Positions 26,664-35,497 of a stretch of 64,000 nucleotides of DNA are shown here, one piece after another; the first letter of the stretch is position 1, and each line of letters opens with the position of its first letter. Below the pieces are notes generated by a model. It was not told where the DNA came from, searched no databases, and was given only the letters and a program-made list of their open reading frames with translations. The position numbers and the translations under genes are program-made. Origin of the DNA: Pedobacter ginsengisoli (GTDB lineage Bacteria > Bacteroidota > Bacteroidia > Sphingobacteriales > Sphingobacteriaceae); assembly GCF_002736205.1 (NCBI RefSeq), contig NZ_CP024091.1, positions 3,531,555 through 3,595,554 of the forward strand, given 5' to 3'.

Positions 26664-29600
26664 TTAAAATCCAACATTTATTCCGAACAAGAACGAACGG
26701 GTACTTGGGTATGGCCCTCTTGTATCAATACCTAATGCTTTTCCGTCAAATTCACGGCCTATACCGTTATCCAGAACAAAATCAGGATCATTACCAGAGT
26801 ATTTAGTAAAGGTTGCTAAGTTCTGACCAGTTGCATAAACTCTAAGGTTTCTCAGTCCTTTTACATTAAGCTTGAAGTTATAACCAAGGGTGATCTCATC
26901 AATCTTTACAAAACTTCCGCTTTCCAAATAATAATCAGAATACATATAAGTATCATTGATTTGATTATACTTGGTAAATGTCTCTTTTAAAAGGTTTCCG
27001 CTCCAGGTTTTATTAGCATAGCTAAGCGCAGTGGTATTCAGAATATCAAAGTCAAACTTTCCTCTTAAAAATACTGTTAGGTCAAAGTTTTTATACTTAA
27101 AGTTATTAGTCCATGAAGCATAGTATTTAGGAACGGCATTTCCCAGAGGAGCTAAATCAGTTGCATTTAAATCATCTCTTGAGTTATTGATCTGGTCATT
27201 TAAAACCTTTTCTCCATTTCTGTTGTAAAACAACCATTTTCCTTCAGGTGTAAATCCTGCAAATCTTTTACCGTAGAAAATACCAATTTGTTTACCGGCC
27301 ATAATGGTAAAAGCATCACCAAGGGCTCCTGCTCCATTAATTGGGCCTGTTGTAAAAAATTCTCTTTTGTAAATTGTATTTGAATAGCTCTCCAATATGT
27401 TTCTTGTAGTACTTGCAGTTACACTTGTACTCCATGAGAAATCCTCGTTGGTAATCGCCTTATAAGTCAATGCCAACTCAATTCCTTTAGACGATATGGT
27501 TCCTACGTTAGTCCAGATGTTGTCTCTAACATATGGTGGTTGAGGAGAAGTATAAGAATCTAACAAATCTTTTGTATCACGCTTAAATGCATCGATGGAT
27601 CCACTTAATTTATTGTCAAACATAGTAAAATCAACACCTATGTTATATTCTCTTTTAGTTTCCCATTTTAGATCTGGATTTGCATTGCTATTTGGTCCGT
27701 AGGTTTCATAATAATTACCATCAGGGAATAAATATTTACCTCCACCACCAAGAGTTACTCTTGATATATTATTAGAAAGAGGAGCATTACCCGTTACACC
27801 AAAACCAGCTCTCAATTTCAGATAATTGATAAACTTAACATCTTTCATGAAGTTTTCCTGAGACATATTCCATCCAAGAGATACTGCGGGGAAATTAGCC
27901 CATCTGTTATTTTTACCAAATTTTGAAGAACCTTCATGACGCAAAATAAACTGTGCCATGTATTTGTTATTAAATACATAGTTTACTCTTCCAAAAAAAG
28001 CGATAAGTGTGTTGTCATTTTTGTAGCTATCCATGCTAGCTTTACCAACACCAAGGGCACTTCCTTCAGATAAATTATCTTCTCTAAAAAGGTCGTTAAT
28101 AAATCCTCTGTTACTTGCACTAGATCCTTCAAAAATGTCATACCTGTAGCTATAACCAGCAATAGCGGTTACTTTATGTTTTTCAGCAAAGGTATTTTCA
28201 TATTGCAAAGTTGGCTCAACAGCGAACTTTTGTTCCAGGACATTGCCTTTTGCAGCATATCCGCCACCCGGAAAGTTGGTGTTCTCCATCGAGTCTTCAC
28301 TTGCTTTTAGCCTGTATTGCCCGTCTGTATAGCTATTCCTTTGAACTGATCCAAAAATTGAAGCTTTTAAGCCGTTGATAATTTCCAAATCAACTTTACC
28401 ATCAGCAGAACTTGTTTGCTGTTTTCTGTAAGAAGTTTCCTGAGCTAAACGTGCATACTCATTAGTACTTGTCAAATCAAACCTATAGCTTCCGTCAGCA
28501 TTAAAATTAGAAAGTGTTGGATTCTTAGTAGATTCACTTTCCCAGCCGCCCCCACCAAGTAAGTTGGCTTTATTAAAGTTTGTTGCTAAGTTAATTTGTG
28601 CACTTAAGCGATCATTAAGCCCTTTTTGATTGATATTTAAACGAAGACCATATTCTTCACGACCATTTTCGCGACTAATACCTTCAAGGTTTCTGTAATT
28701 TACACTAGCACGATACGATGTTTTATCTGTACCTCCTGTTAAGGCTAAATTATGATTTTGCGAAAAGTTATTGTGATTAATTAACCCATCAAAAAAGTCA
28801 GTATTGTTACCAAAATCTTTTTGTTTAATTTCTCCGGAAGCAATTTTTTGTCTAAATTCTTCTGCAGTAAGAAAATCAGGTTTGTTTTGAAGATACTCTT
28901 TTCTAAAATAGCTTGAATAATCGAATGTTGGTGCTCCCGATTTTCCTTTTTTTGTTGTAATAATAATTACACCGGCATTTGCACTTGTTCCATAAATAGC
29001 TGCACCAGATCCGTCCTTTAGAACGTCAACAGAAGCAATATCATCTTGCTGTAATAAGTCTGGATTTGCACCCGGAATTCCATCGATTACGTACAATGGA
29101 CTTGCATTCCCTTGCGTAGTTACTGCTCCCCTTAACTGGACAGCAACACCACTATTCGGATTAGATCCTCCTGGTCTTGATAGTTGCAAACCAGCTACTT
29201 TACCCTGAATAAGGTCTAAAGGATTTCTAGAACCGCTTTGTCTGAACTCTTCTCTACCAACGTGAGCTACTGATGAAGTAACCTCTTTCTGCTTTAATGT
29301 TCCGTAACCAACTCCTACAACGACAACATCATCAAGGTTCACACCTTCATCAAGTGCCATTTTAATAGTTAACGGGGTGCTGCCATTTCCAGCAGCTTTA
29401 CTTTGTGTTGCATAACCTAAATAAGAGAAAGTGATTAATTCAGCTTCACTTTCAGCTTCGATGCTGAATTTACCATTAGCATCTGTTACTGTAGATTTAT
29501 TTGACGCGGTTTTAATTCCAACACCTGGAATAGGCTGAGATTTTTCATCAAGGACAACCCCTGTGATGATTACTTTACGTGCAATGGCCTGTCTATCTGG

Positions 29601-29675
29601 CTGAGATAAACTGACCCTGCTTAAATTAATTGTTTCCAGATAGCCCTCTGTAGCAGAGTAGCTTCGAAAACTCAT
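26664..29675 (-). CDS. SusC-type TonB-dependent receptor; signal peptide out of frame
   Basis: The readable frame (1003 residues from ATG 29675) has a CarboxypepD-reg domain (ITGVVLDEKSQPIPGVGIKT), a plug (LDDVVVVGVGYGTLKQKEV, SPLYVIDGIPGANPDLLQQD, SVDVLKDGSGAAIYGTSANA) and a complete barrel ending FLFGINVGF. It has no signal peptide. Upstream, ATG 29722 begins MNIKLLIGTG and soon meets a stop. If the run of four G (plus-strand C 29693-29696) had one more, the reading would be MNIKLLIGTGVCLLCSMSFR, a good signal peptide that resembles the start of the paralogue at 35117. So the true gene is probably 26664-29722 with a one-base lesion or sequencing error. It works with the SusD gene after it to import glycan. 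Confidence 0.88.
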   Translation of the reverse strand: MSFRSYSATEGYLETINLSRVSLSQPDRQAIARKVIITGVVLDEKSQPIPGVGIKTASNKSTVTDANGKFSIEAESEAELITFSYLGYATQSKAAGNGSTPLTIKMALDEGVNLDDVVVVGVGYGTLKQKEVTSSVAHVGREEFRQSGSRNPLDLIQGKVAGLQLSRPGGSNPNSGVAVQLRGAVTTQGNASPLYVIDGIPGANPDLLQQDDIASVDVLKDGSGAAIYGTSANAGVIIITTKKGKSGAPTFDYSSYFRKEYLQNKPDFLTAEEFRQKIASGEIKQKDFGNNTDFFDGLINHNNFSQNHNLALTGGTDKTSYRASVNYRNLEGISRENGREEYGLRLNINQKGLNDRLSAQINLATNFNKANLLGGGGWESESTKNPTLSNFNADGSYRFDLTSTNEYARLAQETSYRKQQTSSADGKVDLEIINGLKASIFGSVQRNSYTDGQYRLKASEDSMENTNFPGGGYAAKGNVLEQKFAVEPTLQYENTFAEKHKVTAIAGYSYRYDIFEGSSASNRGFINDLFREDNLSEGSALGVGKASMDSYKNDNTLIAFFGRVNYVFNNKYMAQFILRHEGSSKFGKNNRWANFPAVSLGWNMSQENFMKDVKFINYLKLRAGFGVTGNAPLSNNISRVTLGGGGKYLFPDGNYYETYGPNSNANPDLKWETKREYNIGVDFTMFDNKLSGSIDAFKRDTKDLLDSYTSPQPPYVRDNIWTNVGTISSKGIELALTYKAITNEDFSWSTSVTASTTRNILESYSNTIYKREFFTTGPINGAGALGDAFTIMAGKQIGIFYGKRFAGFTPEGKWLFYNRNGEKVLNDQINNSRDDLNATDLAPLGNAVPKYYASWTNNFKYKNFDLTVFLRGKFDFDILNTTALSYANKTWSGNLLKETFTKYNQINDTYMYSDYYLESGSFVKIDEITLGYNFKLNVKGLRNLRVYATGQNLATFTKYSGNDPDFVLDNGIGREFDGKALGIDTRGPYPSTRSFLFGINVGF

Positions 29676-30041
29676 AGAACAGAGTAGACATACCCCGTAC
29701 CTATTAGTAGTTTAATGTTCATGGGTGTTTTTAGTTTAAATTGTAGTTAGTGTTAATAAATGTTTCAAGTTCATACTATTGCAAAAGGGCATAAAATGTC
29801 CATTACCATTCCCAGCGTCAGAACCATACGACAAAACGAGTCGATGGCCACACTTTGGGAGTAGCCTAAAAAGAGAGAAAACTAGATTAAATTGAGAGAG
29901 GGCTTAAGATTATACCCTGAATCGGTTATTGATAAAAAGAAAATATTTTTCTAAAGGAATAACCTCAGTATTTTTTGAGAGTGTATCGGCTAAGAATAAT
30001 CGTTGGTCTTTCATGAATATTTGGTATACGTAATTTTAAGT

Positions 30042-30075
30042 AAAACGTTTTATCAACGCCAATATTAAAGAAAAT
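30042..30075 (-). promoter_or_regulatory. Shared PUL element, copy A
   Basis: The plus strand reads AAAACGTTTTATC, then CCAATATTAAAGAAAAT. It equals copy B (35400-35433) at 29 of 34 positions by hand count. The first ten bases AAAACGTTTT are a perfect palindrome. Confidence 0.65.
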
Positions 30076-30265
30076 TGTTCAAACCCAAATCTTTTTTTTG
30101 TTTTTTTTGCAAACATTATTGTTACAAATTGCAATAGAAAAGGGGGTAAAACTTAGGCTAAGTCTACTTAAAACAAAGCAATTACAACAAAAATTTAAAG
30201 CAAAAAAAACGGCTGCATAACAGGTAAAAATCCGCCCTTTGTAGCAAAAAAATCACAAAAACAAA

Positions 30266-30300
30266 AGAGCCTGCAAACATAAAATATGACTGCAGGCTCT
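30266..30300 (-). terminator. Terminator after the second SusC/SusD pair
   Basis: AGAGCCTGCA (30266-30275) pairs with TGCAGGCTCT (30291-30300) around a 15-base loop, and T-rich sequence follows on the minus strand. It closes the operon that ends at 30331. Confidence 0.78.
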
Positions 30301-30330
30301 ACCTTCTTAACCAACAAGAATTAACGCTTA

Positions 30331-31884
30331 TTAATATCCAGGATTTTGAGGGGTAAGATTAGGATTATTTTGCATTTCGGGCCTAGGAATAGGAAAAAGC
30401 AGATGTTTACTCTGTAAAGGCTGATCTGAACTTTGGTTTACATGCCCAACAAAATTATCAAAACCTTTAGTAGTTTCATTAAACACTTTTCTAAGCCGCA
30501 CCATGTCAAACCAGGTAATTTGCTCATAACACAGCTCATGCCACCGCTCTCTCCATATCGCTTCGCGGAATGTAGATTGATTGTAGGTACCCATAGCAGG
30601 TGTTACCAATTGCGCGCGATCCCTTATTCTTTTGAAAGCGTCATATGCATCAGAGGTCGGGCCACCTACTTCATTTTGGGCTTCTGCATATACTAGTAAA
30701 ACCTCTGCATACCTAATTACCGGCACATTGAGGTTATTATTACGGGTACCAGCTACACCAGAAGATCCGTTGGCAATGGTGTTGAAATGCTTGAAAATAT
30801 ATGGAGCTCCCAACTGAAACAAAGCACCGTTTCCATTGGTAAAATAGCTGCTATAAAAATATCCCTCTCTATCTTTAGCTCTAAGGTCTCCGGTTTCATA
30901 TGAATTATAAAACTCCAGCGTTGGTACAGTACTTCCGGTACCAGAAGCTCCATTAAAAGTAACTGGTTTAAAATTAGGGTACATATTGTCCATCGGATTG
31001 CCAGCAACTACAGAGTTGTACTGAAGCATAAAGATGTGTTCTTTTTCATTTTTTAATGTTTCTTTATGTACGTCAGCATAGGTAGAAAAAAGGTCTATAG
31101 AAGCAGGGTTAGCTTTAGCATAAGTGATCACTTCATTAGCTTTATCTGCTGCCAATTTATAATGAGATGCTCCTTTATTCAAAGGCTGACCGGCCATGGT
31201 AAGATACACAATGGCAAGTTCAGATTTTGCCGCCGCCAGCGTAACTCTTCCATTTTTATTCATCCATGGTAAGCCTGCATTTTCAGCTGCTATCAAATCT
31301 TCTACAATTAAAGCATAAACACTTTCTACAGAAGCTCTTTTAGGGAAAAAATCTTCAGATTCTAATGTTTGTGATTTTGTAATTAATGGTACATCACCCC
31401 ACAACCTTACAGCATAAAAATATGCCCAGGCACGCAAAAATCTTGCTTCACCTAAAATGCGTTTCTTTTGCGCTTCATCCATAGGGGTAATACCTGGCAC
31501 ATTATCTAGAACCAAATTGGCTTGGGCAATGACCCTGTATATTCCATTCCAGTAATTAATTACATGACCTGTGTTTGAATCATAAACCAATCCATACAGG
31601 TTATTAAGATCCGAATTTTGCGCTGTTTCAGTGGTTGACGTTCCGGTTACCGCCTCTAGCAATTGCCAGTTCGAGGAGAAAATTCCTGCGCCATCACCCA
31701 TAAATCTGGAACTTGAATAGACCGCAGCTATAGCAGCTTCTGCGTGTTCAGGTATTTTATAAAAGTTATCGGGTGTTAGATTTGAGGGATCCTGTTCATC
31801 TAAAAACTTTGAACAGCCTGATCCAAACAGCAATACTCCAACAAGGAATATTCTGCTAATATATTTTGTTATGTTAATTTTCAT
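30331..31884 (-). CDS. SusD/RagB-like glycan-binding lipoprotein
   Basis: I prefer ATG 31884 (MKINITKYISRIFLVGVLLF then GSGC) over 31905, because it gives a standard lipoprotein signal. That leaves 517 residues. Helical repeats are seen in AQKKRILGEARFLRAWAYFY and AVRLWGDVPLITKSQTLESE. The C-terminus has REAIWRERWHELCYEQITWF, DMVRLRK and LLFPIPRPEMQNNPNLTPQN, all typical of RagB/SusD. It follows its SusC gene directly and precedes a terminator. It should present an oligosaccharide to the SusC channel. The substrate is probably alpha-mannan from the context. Confidence 0.92.
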   Translation of the reverse strand: MKINITKYISRIFLVGVLLFGSGCSKFLDEQDPSNLTPDNFYKIPEHAEAAIAAVYSSSRFMGDGAGIFSSNWQLLEAVTGTSTTETAQNSDLNNLYGLVYDSNTGHVINYWNGIYRVIAQANLVLDNVPGITPMDEAQKKRILGEARFLRAWAYFYAVRLWGDVPLITKSQTLESEDFFPKRASVESVYALIVEDLIAAENAGLPWMNKNGRVTLAAAKSELAIVYLTMAGQPLNKGASHYKLAADKANEVITYAKANPASIDLFSTYADVHKETLKNEKEHIFMLQYNSVVAGNPMDNMYPNFKPVTFNGASGTGSTVPTLEFYNSYETGDLRAKDREGYFYSSYFTNGNGALFQLGAPYIFKHFNTIANGSSGVAGTRNNNLNVPVIRYAEVLLVYAEAQNEVGGPTSDAYDAFKRIRDRAQLVTPAMGTYNQSTFREAIWRERWHELCYEQITWFDMVRLRKVFNETTKGFDNFVGHVNQSSDQPLQSKHLLFPIPRPEMQNNPNLTPQNPGY

Positions 31885-31913
31885 CAGTATAAATTTTATT
31901 TTCATGAAACAGA

Positions 31914-34900
31914 TTATAGCCCAATATTTAAACCCAGCATAAAAATTGTTGGTCGAGGATAACTATGCCAGTTCATTCCCTGCGAGAACACGTTGTTTCC
32001 ATCATTTGCATATCCACCTGTAGGTGTAGTTTCAGGATCACCCTGCAACTCTTTGCTGGTGATAAGGAAAAGATTCTGTGCAGATACATAGACCCTTAAT
32101 CTGTTTAACCTCATTTTTTGCACTACTGAATTGGCGAAGGTATAGCCAAGCAATACATTCCTGCCACGAATAAATGAACCATCTTTGATCCAGTGGGTAT
32201 CAACATTAGTTACATAACCTGCACGCGTATCACGAATTTCAGCAATCTGCGTATTTTGATTTTGAGGAGTCCATGCATTTAGTACTGTCGCGTAACTGTT
32301 GGCTAGCGATTGTCGGTCTTCACTAGAGTGCGTGGTCATATCCATTACATCGGCACCAACAGAATACTGAAGTTCAACTGTAAGGTCCAGGTTCTTATAG
32401 CGGAAATTATTAGATAATGCACCCCATGCATCAGGACTACCATTACCAATTATTGACCTATCGGCATCATTTATAGCATGGTCTCCATTTACATCCAGAT
32501 ACTTAATGTCGCCCGGAAGTATTGTATTTCCATTTCTATAGCTCACAAATTTGGCAGCCTCTGCCCTTTCTGCCTCAGACCAAACACCCAAGCGGGTAAG
32601 CCCCCAGAAAGAACCAGCAGCCTCTCCAACACGGATAATGTTAGTTGGATTAGTAAAATTAGGGCCACCTATCCCGAATATATCTGCCGGTGTAGCCAGA
32701 GAAAGGATCTTATTTCTATTCAGTGATATGTTAAATGAGGTTTTCCATGTAAAGTTCTCTGAATCAAAATTTGTGGTATTCAAGGCTGCCTCTATACCCT
32801 TATTTTCCATTGACCCAATATTTTTTCTAATGGTAACGTAACCACTTGTACGCGGAACAGGAGCATCCAGCAACATATCAGTAGTTTTTCTGTAATAAAG
32901 ATCCAGCTCCAATGATATTTTGCCACCAAACATACCCAGTTCAACACCAACATCACTTTGTGTTGTTTTTTCCCAACGCAGATCTAAATTAGCAAGTCTA
33001 TTTATCCCTGTTCCAACTACCCTTACATCGTTAATAACCGCTCCAAAGTTTGAACTAAGCAGTGATAGCGAAGAATACGGAGGTATTTCAGAGTTACCTG
33101 TAACACCAAAACTGGTGCGGAGTTTTAAATTAGATATTACTTTACTATCTTTTAAAAAGTCTTCTTCAGAAACTCTCCATGCTATTGCTGCAGAAGGGAA
33201 AAAGGCATACTTATTATTTTTCCCAAATTTCGATGAACCATCTGCCCTTCCCGTAGCGGTAAATAAGTATTTATCCTTCAGGCTATAATTAATCCTTCCG
33301 AAATACGAATTAAGTGCCTGACTTGATTTATTAGAGCCAACCTGTGGATTTAGACTACCTGCCCCCAGGTTATTAAATTCAAAATAATCTGTTGCAAAGC
33401 CCCTTACTTCTGAGCTGATGTTATTAAAATTACTTTTCTGCCATGAAATACCTAATAAACCAGTAATTGAATGGTTTTCGTTGAATCGCTTATTGTAGGT
33501 CAGAAAGTTCTCTATAGACCAGAAAGCCTCTTTTCTGGTACGCCCTGCCGCATAGCCCTGATCTGAAATATTTAATGTACGACCGCTGTATTCATTATTT
33601 TCCTGTGAAATGATATTGGCGCCTATTATAGTCTTCATTTCCAGTCCTTCAACAAATTTGATATTCGAATACAAACTTCCAAGCGTTGTTTGAGTACCTA
33701 GTAAAAACTTGGTATCATTTAGCCTATGTACCACATTAAACCGTCCCTCAGCATTTGGGTAGTCTCTGTTGTCGGCATATTTACCGTCGCTATATTGTAC
33801 TGGTAGGAACGGGAAATCTTCAACAATACTACGTGCTACCTGATCACTTTGATCCACAAGGTTTTCGTTCTGATTGGTATAGCTTAAAGTACCGCCTACC
33901 TTTAACCAAGTTTTTACCTGATCATCTATACTGAACCTACCCGAATATCGCTTCAGAAACGACGTTTTGATAAGTCCCTGATCATTCCTATGCCCTACAG
34001 AGAAAGAGTAGGTAGTACGCTCATTACCGCCGCTAAAACCTAATTCATGGTTTTGCGACAATTTATGCTGAGTAGCTTCTTCTAGCCAGTTTGTATCAAA
34101 AAAAGGATTGCCACTACTATCAAATAATCTTGGGTCTTTTCTGGCCAGAGCAGGATTTCTGGTGACATATTTTCCTGCTGCCCATCCGGCCGGATCGTAT
34201 TTCTCCATATTTTTATACGCCAGATCCTCAACCGCAAGAAATTCCTTTGCATTCAATACTTTCGGAAAGTTAGGCCCTACTGTTGGCACACTAAAATCCA
34301 CATTATACTCTATTTTACTCTCACCTGTTTTTCCGCGTTTGGTTGTAACCAAAATAACGCCATTTGCTCCTCTTGAACCATAAATGGCTGTAGAGGAAGC
34401 ATCTTTCAGCACCTCTACCGATATGATGTCATTAGGGTTGATGTAATCAATAGCCTGACTTGCCTGGGCCTGATTTCCCATCGGTAACTGAACACCATCT
34501 ACAACATACAACGGATTATTAGACGAATTGATAGAGCTAAAACCACGTATTCTAACATTCGCCCTTCCTCCAGGTCGCCCTGAGTTCGTATTAACCTGGA
34601 CCCCGGATATTCTTCCGGTTAATGCCTGGTTTAAAGACGATGCCGGACGCTCCTGTAGTTGCTCAGCTTTCACTGTACCTACGGCACCCGTTAAATCAGA
34701 CTTTTTGGAGGTACCATAGCCAATTACCACAACATCTTCCAGCTCTACTCCTTCTGCCGGAACCATCTTAATTGTAAGTGGCGAAGTTCCAGATCCTGCG
34801 GCCCGGGTTTGGGAAGCGTAGCCGATATATGAGAATGTAAGCTGTTCATTTGCATTTTCAACTTCAATACTGAATTTACCGTTGGCACTGGTAACAGCAG

Positions 34901-35117
34901 ATTTGTTTGTTTTGAGAGACTTGATCCCTACACCAGGTATGGGCCGCGAGTTTTCGTCAACAACCGTTCCTGTTACTATAATTTTTTGTGTCTGAAAGAA
35001 GGCGACACTGCCCATTCCGGAACTGATCTTTTTGTAATCAATGGAATGCGCTAAGGATTGGAACCCTGTTAAACAGAGCATTGGTATCCCTGCGAGGATA
35101 ATTTGTTTGATTTTCAT
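31914..35117 (-). CDS. SusC/RagA-type TonB-dependent receptor (intact)
   Basis: The 1067-residue protein has an N-terminal signal (MKIKQIILAGIPMLCLTGFQ, then SLAHS), a CarboxypepD-reg domain (VTGTVVDENSRPIPGVGIKS), a plug with LEDVVVIGYGTSKKSDLTGA, RGFSSINSSNNPLYVVDGVQ and SVEVLKDASSTAIYGSRGAN, and a full barrel ending FMLGLNIGL. It uses TonB energy to import oligosaccharides through the outer membrane with the SusD gene that follows. It resembles the receptor at 26664-29675 in the N-terminal domain (PIPGVGIK, SAVTSANGKFSIEVE), so the two pairs may have arisen by duplication. A shared promoter-like element lies about 280 bp upstream. Confidence 0.94.
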   Translation of the reverse strand: MKIKQIILAGIPMLCLTGFQSLAHSIDYKKISSGMGSVAFFQTQKIIVTGTVVDENSRPIPGVGIKSLKTNKSAVTSANGKFSIEVENANEQLTFSYIGYASQTRAAGSGTSPLTIKMVPAEGVELEDVVVIGYGTSKKSDLTGAVGTVKAEQLQERPASSLNQALTGRISGVQVNTNSGRPGGRANVRIRGFSSINSSNNPLYVVDGVQLPMGNQAQASQAIDYINPNDIISVEVLKDASSTAIYGSRGANGVILVTTKRGKTGESKIEYNVDFSVPTVGPNFPKVLNAKEFLAVEDLAYKNMEKYDPAGWAAGKYVTRNPALARKDPRLFDSSGNPFFDTNWLEEATQHKLSQNHELGFSGGNERTTYSFSVGHRNDQGLIKTSFLKRYSGRFSIDDQVKTWLKVGGTLSYTNQNENLVDQSDQVARSIVEDFPFLPVQYSDGKYADNRDYPNAEGRFNVVHRLNDTKFLLGTQTTLGSLYSNIKFVEGLEMKTIIGANIISQENNEYSGRTLNISDQGYAAGRTRKEAFWSIENFLTYNKRFNENHSITGLLGISWQKSNFNNISSEVRGFATDYFEFNNLGAGSLNPQVGSNKSSQALNSYFGRINYSLKDKYLFTATGRADGSSKFGKNNKYAFFPSAAIAWRVSEEDFLKDSKVISNLKLRTSFGVTGNSEIPPYSSLSLLSSNFGAVINDVRVVGTGINRLANLDLRWEKTTQSDVGVELGMFGGKISLELDLYYRKTTDMLLDAPVPRTSGYVTIRKNIGSMENKGIEAALNTTNFDSENFTWKTSFNISLNRNKILSLATPADIFGIGGPNFTNPTNIIRVGEAAGSFWGLTRLGVWSEAERAEAAKFVSYRNGNTILPGDIKYLDVNGDHAINDADRSIIGNGSPDAWGALSNNFRYKNLDLTVELQYSVGADVMDMTTHSSEDRQSLANSYATVLNAWTPQNQNTQIAEIRDTRAGYVTNVDTHWIKDGSFIRGRNVLLGYTFANSVVQKMRLNRLRVYVSAQNLFLITSKELQGDPETTPTGGYANDGNNVFSQGMNWHSYPRPTIFMLGLNIGL

Positions 35118-35497
35118 TAGCTTAATTTTAGTTTATATTTAGTTAGAGTAAGCGCACAAAAAACCCGGTTCCAGGCAAAATCATAGGCGCACAATAGCAC
35201 ACATGACCTTAAAAGGAATGCTTAAAAAAGAAGTTTAGGGAAAGTATGACTAGCCTGCTTTTACAAGAACCGGATCATACATGATGGGGTGTAAGAAAAA
35301 TCCTATTCTTCTTACAATAAAAAGAAGAAATAATTGGTTTAGATTTAATGCGGGATGATTGGTTCTGTTTATCATAATATATGGGAGCTATATTTTATAA
35401 AAACGTTTTATCTATACCAATAATAAGGAAAATAATTTACAAAAGAATATTTTTTAAAAAATAAATTAAGCTTAATAAACTGAAAAAGAGGAAGTTC
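35118..35497. other. Upstream region of the second SusC gene
   Basis: A 380-bp gap between the SusC start and the end of lpxB. It carries the shared element (35400-35433) and, like the other SusC gene, a leader of roughly 280 bp. A small hairpin near 35300 (CTTCTT and AAGAAG arms) could structure the leader. No gene is visible. Confidence 0.5.
35400..35433 (-). promoter_or_regulatory. Shared PUL element, copy B
   Basis: The plus strand reads AAAACGTTTTATC, then CCAATAATAAGGAAAAT. It pairs with copy A at 30042-30075 and with copy C at 24894-24925. All three have the same orientation relative to the downstream gene, as expected of a promoter or operator. Confidence 0.65.

Larger units (their letters stand above)
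29723..30330. other. Long leader and promoter region of the first SusC gene, plus upstream terminator
   Basis: About 600 bp without a gene. The shared element at 30042-30075 lies about 320 bp before the SusC start, which implies a long 5' leader on the transcript. A SusD terminator lies at 30266-30300. T-rich tracts near 30091-30108 lie between them. I found no known riboswitch pattern in the leader. Confidence 0.5.
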
